Origin: Histoplasma ohiense
Taxonomy: Eukaryota; Ascomycota; Eurotiomycetes; Onygenales; Ajellomycetaceae
Direction of reading: 5' to 3'
Assembly: GCA_017607445.1 (NCBI GenBank)
Contig: JAEVHH010000001.1
Location: forward strand, 620,001-684,000
Length of the DNA: 64,000 nucleotides
Below are positions 11,301 to 21,660 of this stretch, piece after piece. Under the pieces are notes generated by a model that was not told the origin of the DNA, made no database searches, and was given only the letters and a program-made list of their open reading frames with translations. The translations under genes and the position numbers were made by a program. Positions within the stretch are counted from its first letter, which is position 1. Every line of letters starts with the position of its first letter.

Positions 11301-11957
11301 GAATAATCATTCACTTACAGAGTGCTAGTTCAGTGAGCTGTGTTGACTAAGTTGATTGAGTGAATGATATAGATATCATCACTGTGATCATTGATACTGA
11401 CTATATTGATGATGATTACTGCTTCTGAGCATCTCTGTGACATCTGTTATCAAGACAGTGAACAGCTGCTAGTTTCTTTTGAGTTAGATGTCTGAGAATG
11501 CTGTTCACACATCTGAATGCAGCAGAACAGTGTTAATACTCAGCTGAGTAGAGTTAGCAGCAGTTGATATATCATAATACTCTCTTACACTTCATTTTTA
11601 TTGATCTCTTATGCTGACTTGTGAGCTCACTGCAGTTGGAGCATCTCATCAGTTGTATATATTTTGATGAGTGGCAGTATCTCTGATATTCTGAGTCATG
11701 TCTCACTGTCAGAGATCTTTTCTCAATGAATCTGACTCTCTTACTGACATTGAAGAATGAGAAGTCTTTCACTGAGATGAGAAAAGAGATAATTTATATA
11801 ATCTTCTCTATTTTGAGATTCACTTCATATTGTGAGAGTTGATAGCTCACTGATTTTATCTTTATCTGAGTCAGAATCTCTCTCTCAATCATTTTATCTG
11901 TGAGGATTCTTGTCTCTTCTCAGTTCTGAATAAATTTCAGAATCTCTGAGATAGCAT
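11301..11957 (-). pseudogene. LINE-beta A ORF1 remnant, 3' part (zinc knuckles)
   Basis: The open piece 11772-11572 encodes the protein around the first knuckle (RCSNCSEL..H). It is the 3' part of the gag-like ORF1; the 5' part lies at 19103-19968 beyond Gypsy-1. In copies B and D the same region gives two knuckles, C-x2-C-x7-H-x8-C and C-x2-C-x7-H-x2-C. The protein would bind LINE RNA. It is broken by TGA codons and by the Gypsy-1 insertion. Confidence 0.7.
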
Positions 11958-11962
11958 AATTG
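11958..11962. repeat. Target-site duplication of Gypsy-1, left
   Basis: AATTG, repeated at 19098-19102 immediately outside the other LTR. A 5-bp duplication is normal for Ty3/Gypsy integrases. Confidence 0.85.
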
Positions 11963-12344
11963 TGTAAGCAGTGGTATGAGAATCAGCTGCTTATATCACA
12001 AGAAGTTCTTAAGACTCTGCAAGGATTAAGTTGTAGAAGATAATACAGTAATATATTGAAGGGGATTCGGATTAATATTGATATCATAGAATGTAGGGGT
12101 CAAATTAAAACAGAATGATCCACTGGCCTCTAGAAGATTGGGCCAGCTGCTATCTATATACACAATATTGTAAACAGATCGAACTTGCTATGATGTAGAT
12201 GGTGTAGTATGATGCAAGTGGCAAGATAATGCCTTGATTTCAAACCTGATATGATGTTGGTGGTGCTATGTTCAGCGATGTCATATCTTTAGGGCAATCG
12301 CCAATTTTGGCCTAGCACTGATAACTTAGTGCAGGTTTCTTACA
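11963..12344 (-). repeat. Gypsy-1 3' LTR
   Basis: 382 bp, starting TGTAAGCAGTGG and ending TTACA in plus-strand reading. It pairs with 18716-19097 at the same length with scattered transitions. Confidence 0.93.
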
Positions 12345-12804
12345 ACTGCCCCCCCTGAAAGAGCCGCTGTCCCAGCGGGCCAAAAAATTGTAGGGTAATT
12401 GTAGATAATTCATGGTAACAAGTGACAGTGAACCTTTGTTGTTTCACTGATAACACAAAACTTGTAGAAGTAAATAGAATCATAACTGACAACACAGAAG
12501 TAAATAGAACCATAGAACATGTGATTTCACAAAGAATATAGAGGACTAGAACCCCTGAGCAAATTCTGGTTCTGGTAAGCTATTGAGAGATTCCTTCCCC
12601 CCCCCCTGCCATTGATATTTCGAAGAAAGAATGTAAGTAATCACTAGAGGACTGGTGGGTTATTGATATAGAAATGTTTGTTAACAGTAAAAGTAGTTTT
12701 TTAATGATATTTTTCAGAGAAATTCCCAGTCAGTAAGTATTGTGTTGCTTTGTCTCTATTTCCAGTAAGGGGTTGCTAACTTGCTTCGAATAGAATCAGA
12801 TATT
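12345..12804. other. Gypsy-1 polypurine tract and non-coding stretch
   Basis: Directly inside the 3' LTR is a C-rich run which on the element's own strand is a GGGGGG-containing purine tract, the expected plus-strand primer. The following 450 bases have no convincing gene; they precede the accessory gene on the plus strand and may hold its promoter. Confidence 0.6.
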
Positions 12805-13599
12805 ATGTTGTTCACTCCAGTCAATCAGTCAAGCCAGAGTCTTGTCACTGGGGAGAACATTGCAGCAGGTTCTGCGATGGAAAAAATTCTCACAGAGGAC
12901 ATGACCATGGATGAAGAAATCAAAGAGCAAATGGAGGAGGAGTGGTACATTCACAGCCTGGAGCTGGGGAGCTGTGTCTGCTGCCTTAAATTGATAGGAG
13001 ATGTTTCTCTTTGTGTCTGGGAAGTGGCATTTAAGAACTGTAAAAGATGCCATATGAATTGATCTCATTGTGATCCTGTAAGTTTATTGAAAGGATATCA
13101 AAGGTTTTTAACAATCAGATTAACACTGGAATAGATCCCCTCATGTTTCAAAGAGCAAGCAATGGCTCTAGAGGTGTTATTCCAAGAAGGTCCAGAAAAG
13201 TACATTGAATTGCTGGCTATACAGAAGCAATTTGTAAAGGAGCTCAATGTGTATTATCTGTTTGAGTGAAATAAAGTTGATGGAGACATTTCTAGTGCTT
13301 CACAGTGCTGAAAGGCCTGTGTTGCTGCTGACAGAACCTCTATCAAGAGAAAATCTGTTGCTGTGCCAGCTTCTGCTGCCCCCTCTGCTTCCCTTGCTTC
13401 TGTGGTTGCATCAAATCCAGCCCTCTTCTCTGAAATTCTTGTGGTTCTGCAGTGTATTGAGGACGCTCAGAAGGAAATGAATGAAAAAATGGAAAAAATG
13501 GTTATGTGGATGGGGGAGATGGCCCAAAATATCGAATGCTTGGAGACGATGTTTTATACAGTATGTATAACCAAAGGAATTTCACTAGATAATTGCTAA
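12805..13599 (+). pseudogene. Gypsy-1 antisense accessory gene: six-cysteine cluster, intron, coiled coil
   Basis: This gene is on the strand opposite to gag-pol, between pol and the 3' LTR. Exon 1 (ATG at 12805 to 13077) has an acidic stretch (EEIKEQMEEEW), then cysteines spaced C-x2-C-x9-C-x8-C-x2-C-x6-C, near Zn2Cys6 spacing but with a longer second gap. A likely 57-bp intron (13078-13134) has GTAAGT, a TTAAC branch-like site and TAG, and keeps phase 0. Exon 2 (13135-13599) is helical and charged (LFQEGPEKYIELLAIQKQF; DAQKEMNEKMEKM). In-frame TGAs at 13060, 13267 and 13309 break it. Gypsy-2 and Gypsy-3 carry genes of the same design. Function unknown; DNA or RNA binding is inferred from the cluster only. 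Confidence 0.6.
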
Positions 13600-13938
13600 C
13601 AGATCGTAGTTGGTAGGAAGGATTGGGAAAATTGAAAGGGAATTTGGTATCATGGAAGAAGAATAAATTATAGGCGGTGTTCTGGAGGGTTCTTTGGGTG
13701 TTTTTTTTTAAAATAGTTTTTTCACCAAGGGCATAATGCCCAGAATAATATCTTGGTTCTTTGCTTTTTCCTTCCAATCAGGGTTTGAAATTGTAATGTA
13801 GCCTCATTAAACTCCTAAAACCTTGTAGGATAAAAAGGAGAAGAGTGTCACTAAGCTTCAAGAATCTTTCACAGTTCAAAGCAGAAGTGTAGATAAGTAG
13901 AAACTTCAAAATCTTTATAGGAAAAAATAGGAGAACTA
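13600..13938. other. Gypsy-1 spacer between accessory gene and pol 3' end
   Basis: About 340 bases separating the convergent ends of the accessory gene (plus) and the pol chromodomain end (minus). I see no further gene. The minus-strand ORF across 13777-13502 is a shadow of the accessory gene. Confidence 0.5.
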
Positions 13939-16900
13939 CTAATGTTGTGTTCTGGAATGCTTCTTCTTAATAAGGGGTTGATTTCGATTTACCTTCTCAT
14001 ATTCTTCAAGAAGGTTATGGGAATTCAAAAGGTTATTAGAGGGTTCCCAAGTGTTCTCAGTATTAGGATATCCTTTCCATTTGACAAGATATTGCTCCTT
14101 ATTACAGTGCAATTGTTTATCCAAAATAGCTTCAACAAAATATTCTGTTCTGTCTTTGAATAGGATGCCAGAAGGTTTCTTAGGTTCTTCACCTGGTCTC
14201 TGATAATAGGATTTCAACAAGGTAACATGGAAGACAGGATGCATAGATCCAAAGGTTCTCAGAAGATCTAGTTGATATACTTGTGATCTGATGGTGTTCA
14301 GAATTGTAAACAGTTCAAACCATTTATCTTCAAGCTTGCAGCAAGATCTAGAAGTTGTTATATTCATGGAAGATAGAAGAACTTGATCTTCAATGGCAAA
14401 GGATTTCTCTTGATGTCTTCTGTTATAGTATTCTGCTTGCTTTTCGAAGGATTTTTGAACTTTGACTTGAAGGTTGCTTTGTATCTCTTGTAATTTCTTC
14501 ACCCTTGCTGTAGCTAAGGGCTCAAGTTTGATAGGGGTTACAGATTCAGATTTGTTATCAATTACTCCTCTTGACAGAACAGGATTGTAATCTAGTAGTG
14601 CTTGAAATGGTGGCATATCAATAGATGCTTGAGAAACAGAATTGTAGATGAATTGTGTCTGTGGAAGTAGATCCACTCAGTTATTCTGATGGTAGTTTAA
14701 GTATGCTTGTAAATAGTTCTCTAATGTTTGATTTTGGCATTCTGTTTGCCCATCAGTTTGAGGGTGGAATGCCGTACTCAGGTTGTGCTTAACTCATAAA
14801 TAATAACAGAATGTTGATCAGTAGTGACTGGTAAACAACTTATCCCTATCAGATATGATAGATGAAGGTGAACTGTAATTGCTTAGAATAGTATCTATGA
14901 ACAACTCTGCAAAATCAGGAGCAGTAATTGAAGTCATGCAAGGGAAGTACTTAGCTAGTTTAGTATAGCAGTCCAGTATGATCAAAATACTATCATAGGT
15001 GATTCCCTTTTGAATTACTGGTGGTAATTCAACAATGAAATCCATAGCAAGAGAACTGAATGGTCTAGTAGGCATGGGAATTTTGACAAGTTGTCTGTAT
15101 GATTTATGTCTTTTAGCTTTAACATGCTGGCAGATATCACACTCTCTGATGTATGTTTCAACATCTTTTCAGAGTGTATTTCAGTAATATTTGTGATGTA
15201 GAAGCTCTAAGATTCTGGCAATATCAAAGTGGCCTGTCCAGAAGTCATCATGATGTATTTGTAATAACTTCTGAGTGATTGCTTTGCTAGGGGGAACATA
15301 GATAGTATGATTGTGATGTAGAAGTCTATGATCTTCATCTACTCATCAGATGATTGAAGAATCTCTGAAGATATTGAAGGCTTCTCTAAGAGTTCCAGGC
15401 TCTGCACTATTCTCAACTTCTTGGCTTTGAGTTACAGTAAAGGTGTCCCTCTTCTGTAATTCTTTAATGAAGTCTAGAAGCTGATTAGTAGGTGGTTTGT
15501 GGCCTGTTTCATCCTCAGCAGCTTTCATTACTGCTAGATGTGGCATGAGAAGTTCATGATCTTCAGTGCCAGTTCCAAAGGAACCTCAGAAACAAGAATA
15601 CTCTGCAGAACAATCTGAGCTTCTCTGTACTGAAGATGATTCAGTATCTACTAAACTGTTCTGATCAGAGCCATGAAGTCCCTGGTGGATTTTTTTCTGT
15701 AGAATCAGCAGCATTGACAGCTTTGGATCTACATTCTCAGAGAAAATAACATAGTTCAGATGTCTCAAAGATAGATTGATGGGGTTTAGCTGTCCTGGTT
15801 GATAGACCATATAGAAATCATAAGCAGATAGCTCTTCCGCCCAATGTGCTTGATGATTGTTCAAGCTTTTGATACTAAGGAAGTATTTCAGATTATCATG
15901 GTTGGTTATGACCTGAATTGAGTATGGATTGCCTTGCAGATAGTGTCGCCAGTGGCGAAATGATGCCACTATGGTCAGAAGTTCCAAATCATGAGTGTTA
16001 TAGTTTCTAGAAGCTTCAGAAAGCTTCTGTGAAAAGAATGCAATGAGCCTCCACTCTTTTCTTTGAGTAGACACTGAATTATCTATGTTTTTGCTTCATT
16101 CTGATGCTATTTCCATAGCTTCTTGATAGATTTCTGGTACTGGTTCTAGATGTTGAGATAGAATACCAGCAATTCCATTCTTGCTTGCATCTGTTTCGAC
16201 TTGGGTTTCCTTCCGCGGATCATAATGAACCAGTAGAATAGCTTGTGCAAATGCTTCTTTCAAATTTACAAAAGCTTTTCTTGCTGAATCACTAAGTTGA
16301 AACTTAGTTTGCTTATCCATAGCATTTCAAAGGAGATCTGTAAGAGGTGCAGCTATTTGTGAAAAAGCATATATGAATCTGCAATAAAAGTTTGCAAATC
16401 CTATGAAAACTTGAATATCATGGACACCTTTAGATTCCAGCCAATTTAGAATAGTTTCGACTCGGTTGCAATCCATGGCTATACCAGTAGGTGATACAAT
16501 ATAGCCAAGAAATTCAACCTCAGTAGTGAAAAAGGTGCATTTGCTTTTCTTAGCATAAAGTTGATATTTTTGTAAGTGTTTGAAGATTAATCGGAGGTGT
16601 TTCATATGGTCTTCGGTATTTTGGGAATAGATAAGAATGTCATCAAGGTAAACAATGCAACAGATATCAACTAGGCCTTTCAGCACTTCATTGATATAAG
16701 ATTGGAATGTAGCAGAAGCATTACAGAGTCTCATAGACATAACTCAGAATTTGTAGCTGCTGTATTGAGTTCAAAACACTGTTTTCCATTCATCTTCTTC
16801 TGCTATTTGTATGTGGTAGTAGGCATCTTGGAGATCTATTTTAGAGAAGATGATAGCACTCTGTAATCGATCTAACATTTCTTCAATGCAAGGGATTGAA

Positions 16901-17730
16901 TATTGATTCTTTATAGTTATCTTGTTAAGGCTTTGATAATCTATGCAAAGGTGTAGAGTTCCATCCTTTTTCTTTGTGAATACAATAGATGCAGCAGCAG
17001 GGCTCTTTGTAGGATGAACCCACTGCTGTGACAGCATTTCTTCTAGATATTTGCATAAGGCATCTAGTTCTGCTATTGAGAGGTTGTATAAAGGTCCATA
17101 AGGGGGTTCCTTTCCATCTTGCAATCAAATATGATGTGATATGATGGGGTTCTCATCCAACTTGGCTGCTGCTTCAGCAGAAAAGATATCTTTAAATTCA
17201 GTTAAGAGATCTTGTAGGTTTTGAGGTAAAGTAGTTTCATTAATAGAACATAGTTGTTCTGAAGAAGATTTGGTATTGCTGTTTCAAAAGTAGAGTGGTG
17301 TTGTAGATGTTTCTTGTATAGAATGGATAAATTCTTCTGGTTCTGTTATTTCAATCCTAGTATCTCCGATTCAATATTGTCATGATAATGCTTTCCAATT
17401 GATTAAAGGATTGACTGTTTATAATCATGGAAGATCTAGATAAAGATCTTTATCTGCTAGATTAACAGAATGAAAGCTAAGTTTGCTTGCTTGAGTTTCA
17501 CCTAGCTCATCAGTGGCTCTATGGGTAGCATTAACAATGCCATATCGATATCCTCATCGTCCATCAGGATATTGCACTTGAGATGGTGGTCCAATCTGTT
17601 TCCATCCTTTAGAAGTAGTGTAAGTATGAGAGATATAATTGAAATCTGCTCCAGAATCGACTAGGCATCGAATCAGCTCAGAACCATTAGAGGTGTCTAG
17701 TTGGATAGTGATGTACATGTGGAATCTACC
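13939..17730 (-). pseudogene. Gypsy-1 pol: protease, RT, RNase H, integrase, chromodomain
   Basis: A single frame on the minus strand, interrupted by stops; all those I traced were TGA. Protease: CLVDSGAD near 17660-17645. RT: IDYQSLNK, KIDLQDAYYHI, and catalytic YLDDILIYS near 16650-16630. RNase H: ETDASKNG, then RNYNTHDLELL. Integrase: zinc-binding HHCC (CDICQ), DFIVEL, SDRDKLF, and FHPQTDGQTE. The C-terminal 60 residues of the 245-residue open piece at 14676-13939 form a chromodomain (EAILDK..YLVKWKGYP..NTWEP), making this a chromovirus. Several TGAs fall where relatives have arginine or tryptophan, so this is mutation, not recoding. It is probably not functional in this copy. Confidence 0.92.
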
Positions 17731-17736
17731 ATCTAG

Positions 17737-18663
17737 TCACTCCTCATCATCCTGAGTTTCGGTGATATGAGCTATCACAGGTGTGGGTTTCAGTTTGTCT
17801 GTGGTTTGAGTTTGTTTTTCTTTCTTATTACAATTCTTAAGAAGATGATCTGCCTCCCCACAGAATAGGCAAAGATTATTATTCATGCAGTGTTGATGTT
17901 CCTCTATGGTAAGCTTTCCAGCTGAGGTTAGATTCCATTGAGCCTTCAAAAAAGAGCTGTCAGAGGACTGCTTGGTTCCACATTTGTCATCATTCTTCTG
18001 GTATCTATTTTGTGAAGAGGATTCTTGTTTGTTGTTACTCCTTCTAGCATGGCTCCTATTAACAGCTTGAATTCAAGCAACTAGCACAATCAATTCAGCT
18101 TGATTGATAGAAGGATCATGGTGAGTTTGAATTTGATCTTGTATTGCTGATGGTAATTTAGCAAAGAATAATTGAGCAAATAGTTCTTCTATATTGGTTG
18201 CTAGACCATCGCGAATCTCATTAAATCTGGAGACAAATTGTTGAACTGGTTGGTTCAGTGGTTGCTTTAATTCTTCAAAGTGAATTGCTGCTGTAAAGCC
18301 GCGGTTGCGGACATCCTCCAGGTCATTGTGCAGGAATTCCTTAAAGTCCTTCCATGAGAAAGATTGATTTAATCTTTCAAGCTCTCTCTCTTTAGTAGCT
18401 CAAGTAGTTTCAATTGTTTTCTGTAACCATCTCAAAGCATAAATGATCTTGACTTCATCAGTATTGTATTGAGTTGGGTTCAACTTATATATGTGTTTGA
18501 GAGCTTTTATGAATATATGGTATTCATGTAGATTGCTGTCATAATAGACAGATGGATCAGTGAGCTGAATTTCCTGTCAGTTAGTTGAGGCAGATATTGC
18601 AGATGCTGCTAGCTCAACAACTGCTGATTGAGGAGTATTTGAGAGTGGATCAGCCTCGGACAT
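17737..18663 (-). pseudogene. Gypsy-1 gag (capsid and CCHC nucleocapsid)
   Basis: It runs from the ATG at 18663 (MSEADPLSN) through a capsid-like region (DFKEFLHNDLEDV; QPVQQFVSRFNEI) to a nucleocapsid knuckle, CLFCGEADHLLKNC (C-x2-C-x4-H-x4-C), near 17870-17830. In-frame TGAs near 18580 and 18400 interrupt it. The product would assemble the virus-like particle and bind genomic RNA. It starts 53 bases inside the 5' LTR. Confidence 0.85.
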
Positions 18664-18715
18664 AATGATTAGAATACTCGATCCTTGAAGAGGTAAGGGA
18701 TCAAGCAGATCAAAC

Positions 18716-19097
18716 TGTAAGCAGCAGTATGAGAATCAGCTGCTTATATCACAAGAAGTCCTTAAGACTCTGCAAGGATTAAGTTGTAGAAGATAATACA
18801 GTAATATATCAGAGGGGATTCAGATTAATATTGATATCATAGAATGTAGGGGTCAAATTAAAACAGAATGATCCACTGACCCCTAGAAGATTGGGCCAGC
18901 TGCTATCTATATACACAATATTGTAAACAGATCGAACTTGCTATGATGTAGATGGTGTAGTATGATGCAAGTGACAAGATAATGCCTTGATTTCAAACCT
19001 GATATGATGTTGGTGGTGCTATGTTCGGTGATGTCATATCTTTAGGGCAATCGCCAATTTCGGCCTAGCACTGGTAACTTAGTGTGGGTTTCTTACA
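18716..19097 (-). repeat. Gypsy-1 5' LTR
   Basis: 382 bp, partner of 11963-12344. It is followed by the target duplication AATTG at 19098-19102, then LINE-beta resumes. Confidence 0.93.
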
Positions 19098-19102
19098 AAT
19101 TG

Positions 19103-20120
19103 TACCACTGCTCTGATAGCTGAATCTCTGTGATGTCAAGAACTTCACAGAGAGTAGTCACTGTCTTCTCAGTGATCAGAGTATTATATATATCTTTGTT
19201 GTTTAATATGATCACTCAATCTGTTCTGATGAGCTTCATCTTCAGCATATTAGTCACATCTTTCACTCTCTGAATGTTTGCAACAATCATCTGCTGCACA
19301 GTATATAACTGCAGCTGGGTGATCTGTTTCTCTGATTGAAGAATGATGAGAATTTATAAATTCTTCTACTGCTTTGTATTCTCTGTGAGACTTCTTGACT
19401 GACTGATGTTCTTGAACTGCAGACTGGCTTCACTAACTCTGTCAGCTGAGAAAGCTGCAGTTTTGACAGAAGTAGCTTCAAAGAGAACAGAATTTTTTCT
19501 CTTCTGTGCAATATCTACTTAAATAATCAGTTCTCTCACAGTTGTCTTTGCTGAATTTGACTGTGAATGAGTATCTGAAGTAGTACTCTCTCTCAGAGTT
19601 GATGCTGCACTTAGATCTGCTGTTATATATATGATGAATCTTTCACAGAAGACTCAAATAAAGTTCTGACTGACTGACTGTTTCTTCTTCTCAATTCAAC
19701 TGTTCAGAGTCTTTGTCAATCTGATGAGAGTCTTCTGCTGCAGATTCTGTTGCTGTTGAGTCTTCTCAAACTACTTCTGCAATTGAGAGATGACTGTGGA
19801 GATGCTGTCACTGACTTCTTTGAAAACTGAAGAAGACATTATAACAGTCTTTCTCTGTCTCTTGCCAGTCTTTTCAGTAACAAAATTGATCAGTGACTTC
19901 AGCTTCAGTGATCTGATGTAGATCATGTTGATATTCTTGAATGAACAGAAGAGCATTGAGAACTCCATGATCACTCAATCTGTGCAGTACACACACATAG
20001 AGTAATCACAGAGAGTGTGCAATGATATTGAACAGATTGAAAGGTTAAAATTATATGAAAACAGTTGGAAAAGTGGAAAATTCAAATGTACCTCTATGTT
20101 CATGGGTAGTTGTAAGGATG
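19103..20120 (-). pseudogene. LINE-beta A 5' end and ORF1 5' part
   Basis: It matches 33700-34724 of copy B and 59840-60870 of copy D. ORF1 starts at ATG 19968, with a start region including SMLFCSFKNIN; two residues further upstream is a GTG in the same frame. The encoded stretch is serine- and leucine-rich (SVSDSISTVISQLQ) and broken by TGA. The element's 5' terminus is at 20120, followed by Gypsy-3 gag sequence. Confidence 0.7.
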
Positions 20121-20612
20121 TGATAATATCAGTGATGATGTGTAAAGAGAGTCAATATGTGATCTTTATAGTCTTTGAATTCTAATATATTTTTTTCTCA
20201 ATAATAGTTTTTAATCTCTAATCTTGATGATGTTTCATTATCATCATCTGTATCATTCACAGATCGATTTTGCGGCGGTTCTGTGGTGATATTCTGAGTT
20301 AATTGAGGCTTGATGAGAGTATCTCCACAAATCTGTGCTTTCAACTTGTTGAGCTGCTGTTGTGCATGCAGAATAGCTAATTGCTGCTCTTATTCATGAA
20401 TTTAATTGTTCAACTGTTGCAAACACACATTGTGATCATTGAAGGCAGTAGAGGATTCAGATTGGTTTTCAAGGGATCTTGTATGTGTTGAGATCATTTT
20501 ATATGTTTTAACTAATGTTGTGTGCTTTATTGTAGGTGTGCGTAACAATGGACCACTCAAATAAAGTTTAGAGTGATTAGAATTGTAAGAGATAGTTGTA
20601 AGTATAATTATG
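20121..20612 (-). mobile_element. Gypsy-3 fragment b: gag start and end of 5' LTR
   Basis: It aligns with 38240-38725: the same gag N-terminus (EQQLAILHAQQQLN; NDTDDDNET) and the first 29 bases of the LTR end (20584-20612). Homology stops abruptly after taattatga. LINE-beta A was inserted into its gag. In the partner copy this gag continues for another kilobase; here it is lost. Confidence 0.75.
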
Positions 20613-21012
20613 ATTTTGTTTGTTTGTATTGATTTAATGTCCCAGAGAAAACACAGGCAGCACCTGTGTTTCAGAAGCCTTCTGAAGGGCATGGAGACAT
20701 GCTATACTGAAGAGATTTCTATATACACAGAGAGAAAGAAAACAGAATTCAGATGACAACTCTTGAGAAGATTCAGCTCATTGAAAAGGATTTTACTGAG
20801 CTGCACATTCACTTCTGATCTAACATATGATCATTCATGATGGAGCTATAGTGTGATTCTCAAGAGAAACCATCACTGCTGTGTCTGAAAGGCTTTACAG
20901 TGAATGGAGAGGAATAACTCTCTCAGTTGATTCAAGAACTGTTCATACTTCTAACAGCAGAGAAAGAACAGATGAGATAGACAAAAGAAAAGAGAAAAAA
21001 TAAATGTTCTGA
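20613..21012 (+). pseudogene. Unrecognised decayed reading frame, upstream of Gypsy-2
   Basis: I do not recognise this sequence. A plus-strand frame from about 20750 reads TTLEKIQLIEKDFTELHIHF, then TGA-broken pieces including PSLLCLKGFTVNGEE and LIQELFILLTAEKEQ. The frame continues lysine- and glutamate-rich across the Gypsy-2 target site into 28460-28560, so Gypsy-2 was inserted into it. The TGA-only breaks and lack of GG/CG match decayed element sequence, so it is probably another mobile-element gene. No domain assignment. Confidence 0.35.
21008..21012. repeat. Target-site duplication of Gypsy-2, left
   Basis: TCTGA, repeated at 28455-28459 just outside the other LTR. Confidence 0.85.
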
Positions 21013-21296
21013 TGTGAGATATAGTGACAGTGTGAGGAGTAACAGTAGAAGATAGTTTATAGCATAGCAGAGATAATGGTAATATATTGTAGAGTAATAT
21101 AGTATAGTAGTGTAACATAGTGTAGTGTAGCTAATTGCTAAGAAAGAAAAGAAAGAGAAAGAAGATGTGCGAAATACATACATCAATATATATATACATA
21201 TAGAAATAGTGGTAGCAAGAGTATAACAGAAAGAGGTAAGAATAAGTGAAGATAATAAGCAAAGATAATAAGAAAATAATAAATGAGTGCATTACA
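21013..21296 (-). repeat. Gypsy-2 3' LTR
   Basis: 284 bp, TGTGAGATATAG..GCATTACA in plus reading. Same length as the partner at 28171-28454, with a few transitions. Confidence 0.93.
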
Positions 21297-21660
21297 ATTG
21301 CCCCTCTTTTTTATAAGAGCTGCCCTCAGTGATTGTATAGATTGCTTGCTAGTAGATAATTGCATTCCCATATTGTAAGTTCTGCTTGTTGATAGCAGTA
21401 TATCGATCGCGTCCCCTAGATAGCTTGTATACACATTGTTATCGATTTTCTAATGAGGTGGAATTGATGGATTCTTTGGTTGTCAGAGATTGTGTGCAGA
21501 GAAGCAAAAAGAATTTCTTTCTTCTTGAAGATTTCTCTTCTCTTTTAACTTGATCATCATCAAAGCTCTTTGCCCTTCTGCTGTGATTTTCTCATTTCTA
21601 ATTTAATAAAGATTTTTAAATTTTTGTCAGTTCTCTCTCTCTCCCCTCTCTTTTTTTGAA

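Larger units (their letters stand above)
11963..19097 (-). mobile_element. Gypsy-1, full-length chromovirus LTR retrotransposon
   Basis: A 7135-bp element, minus strand, with two 382-bp LTRs (11963-12344 and 18716-19097), both ending TG..CA, and the 5-bp duplication AATTG. The internal order on the minus strand is gag (18663-17737), protease, RT, RNase H, integrase, chromodomain (to 13939). A plus-strand accessory gene then occupies 12805-13600, next to the 3' LTR. A purine tract lies beside the 3' LTR (12345-12356 read on minus). The LTRs are very similar, so insertion is fairly recent, but gag and pol already contain many in-frame TGA codons. It sits inside ORF1 of LINE-beta A. Confidence 0.95.
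7308..20120 (-). mobile_element. LINE-beta copy A (split by Gypsy-1)
   Basis: A Tad-like LINE read right to left, from a 5' end at 20120 (element starts CATCCTTACAAC) to beyond the window start. Gypsy-1 interrupts it at 11963-19097, within ORF1, and LINE-alpha at 25-7294. It aligns throughout with copies B (29031-34724), C and D. The coding regions are riddled with TGA. CpG, CpC and GpG are nearly absent; in 8221-8580 I count one CC and no GG or CG. Its 5' end abuts the Gypsy-3 gag fragment at 20121, so LINE-beta A was inserted into a Gypsy-3 copy. Confidence 0.85.

Noticed and set aside
13939..17730. TGA as a sense codon (alternative nuclear code)
   Set aside because: TGA replaces arginine as well as tryptophan in conserved motifs, and the host genes and LINE-alpha ORF2 use ordinary codons for both. 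Mutation explains it better.
20932..21434. Hydrophobic minus-strand ORFs at Gypsy-2 LTRs (also 28129-28634)
   Set aside because: They run through LTR sequence and recur only because LTRs are duplicated. The tyrosine/leucine-rich composition comes from the AT-rich repeat.
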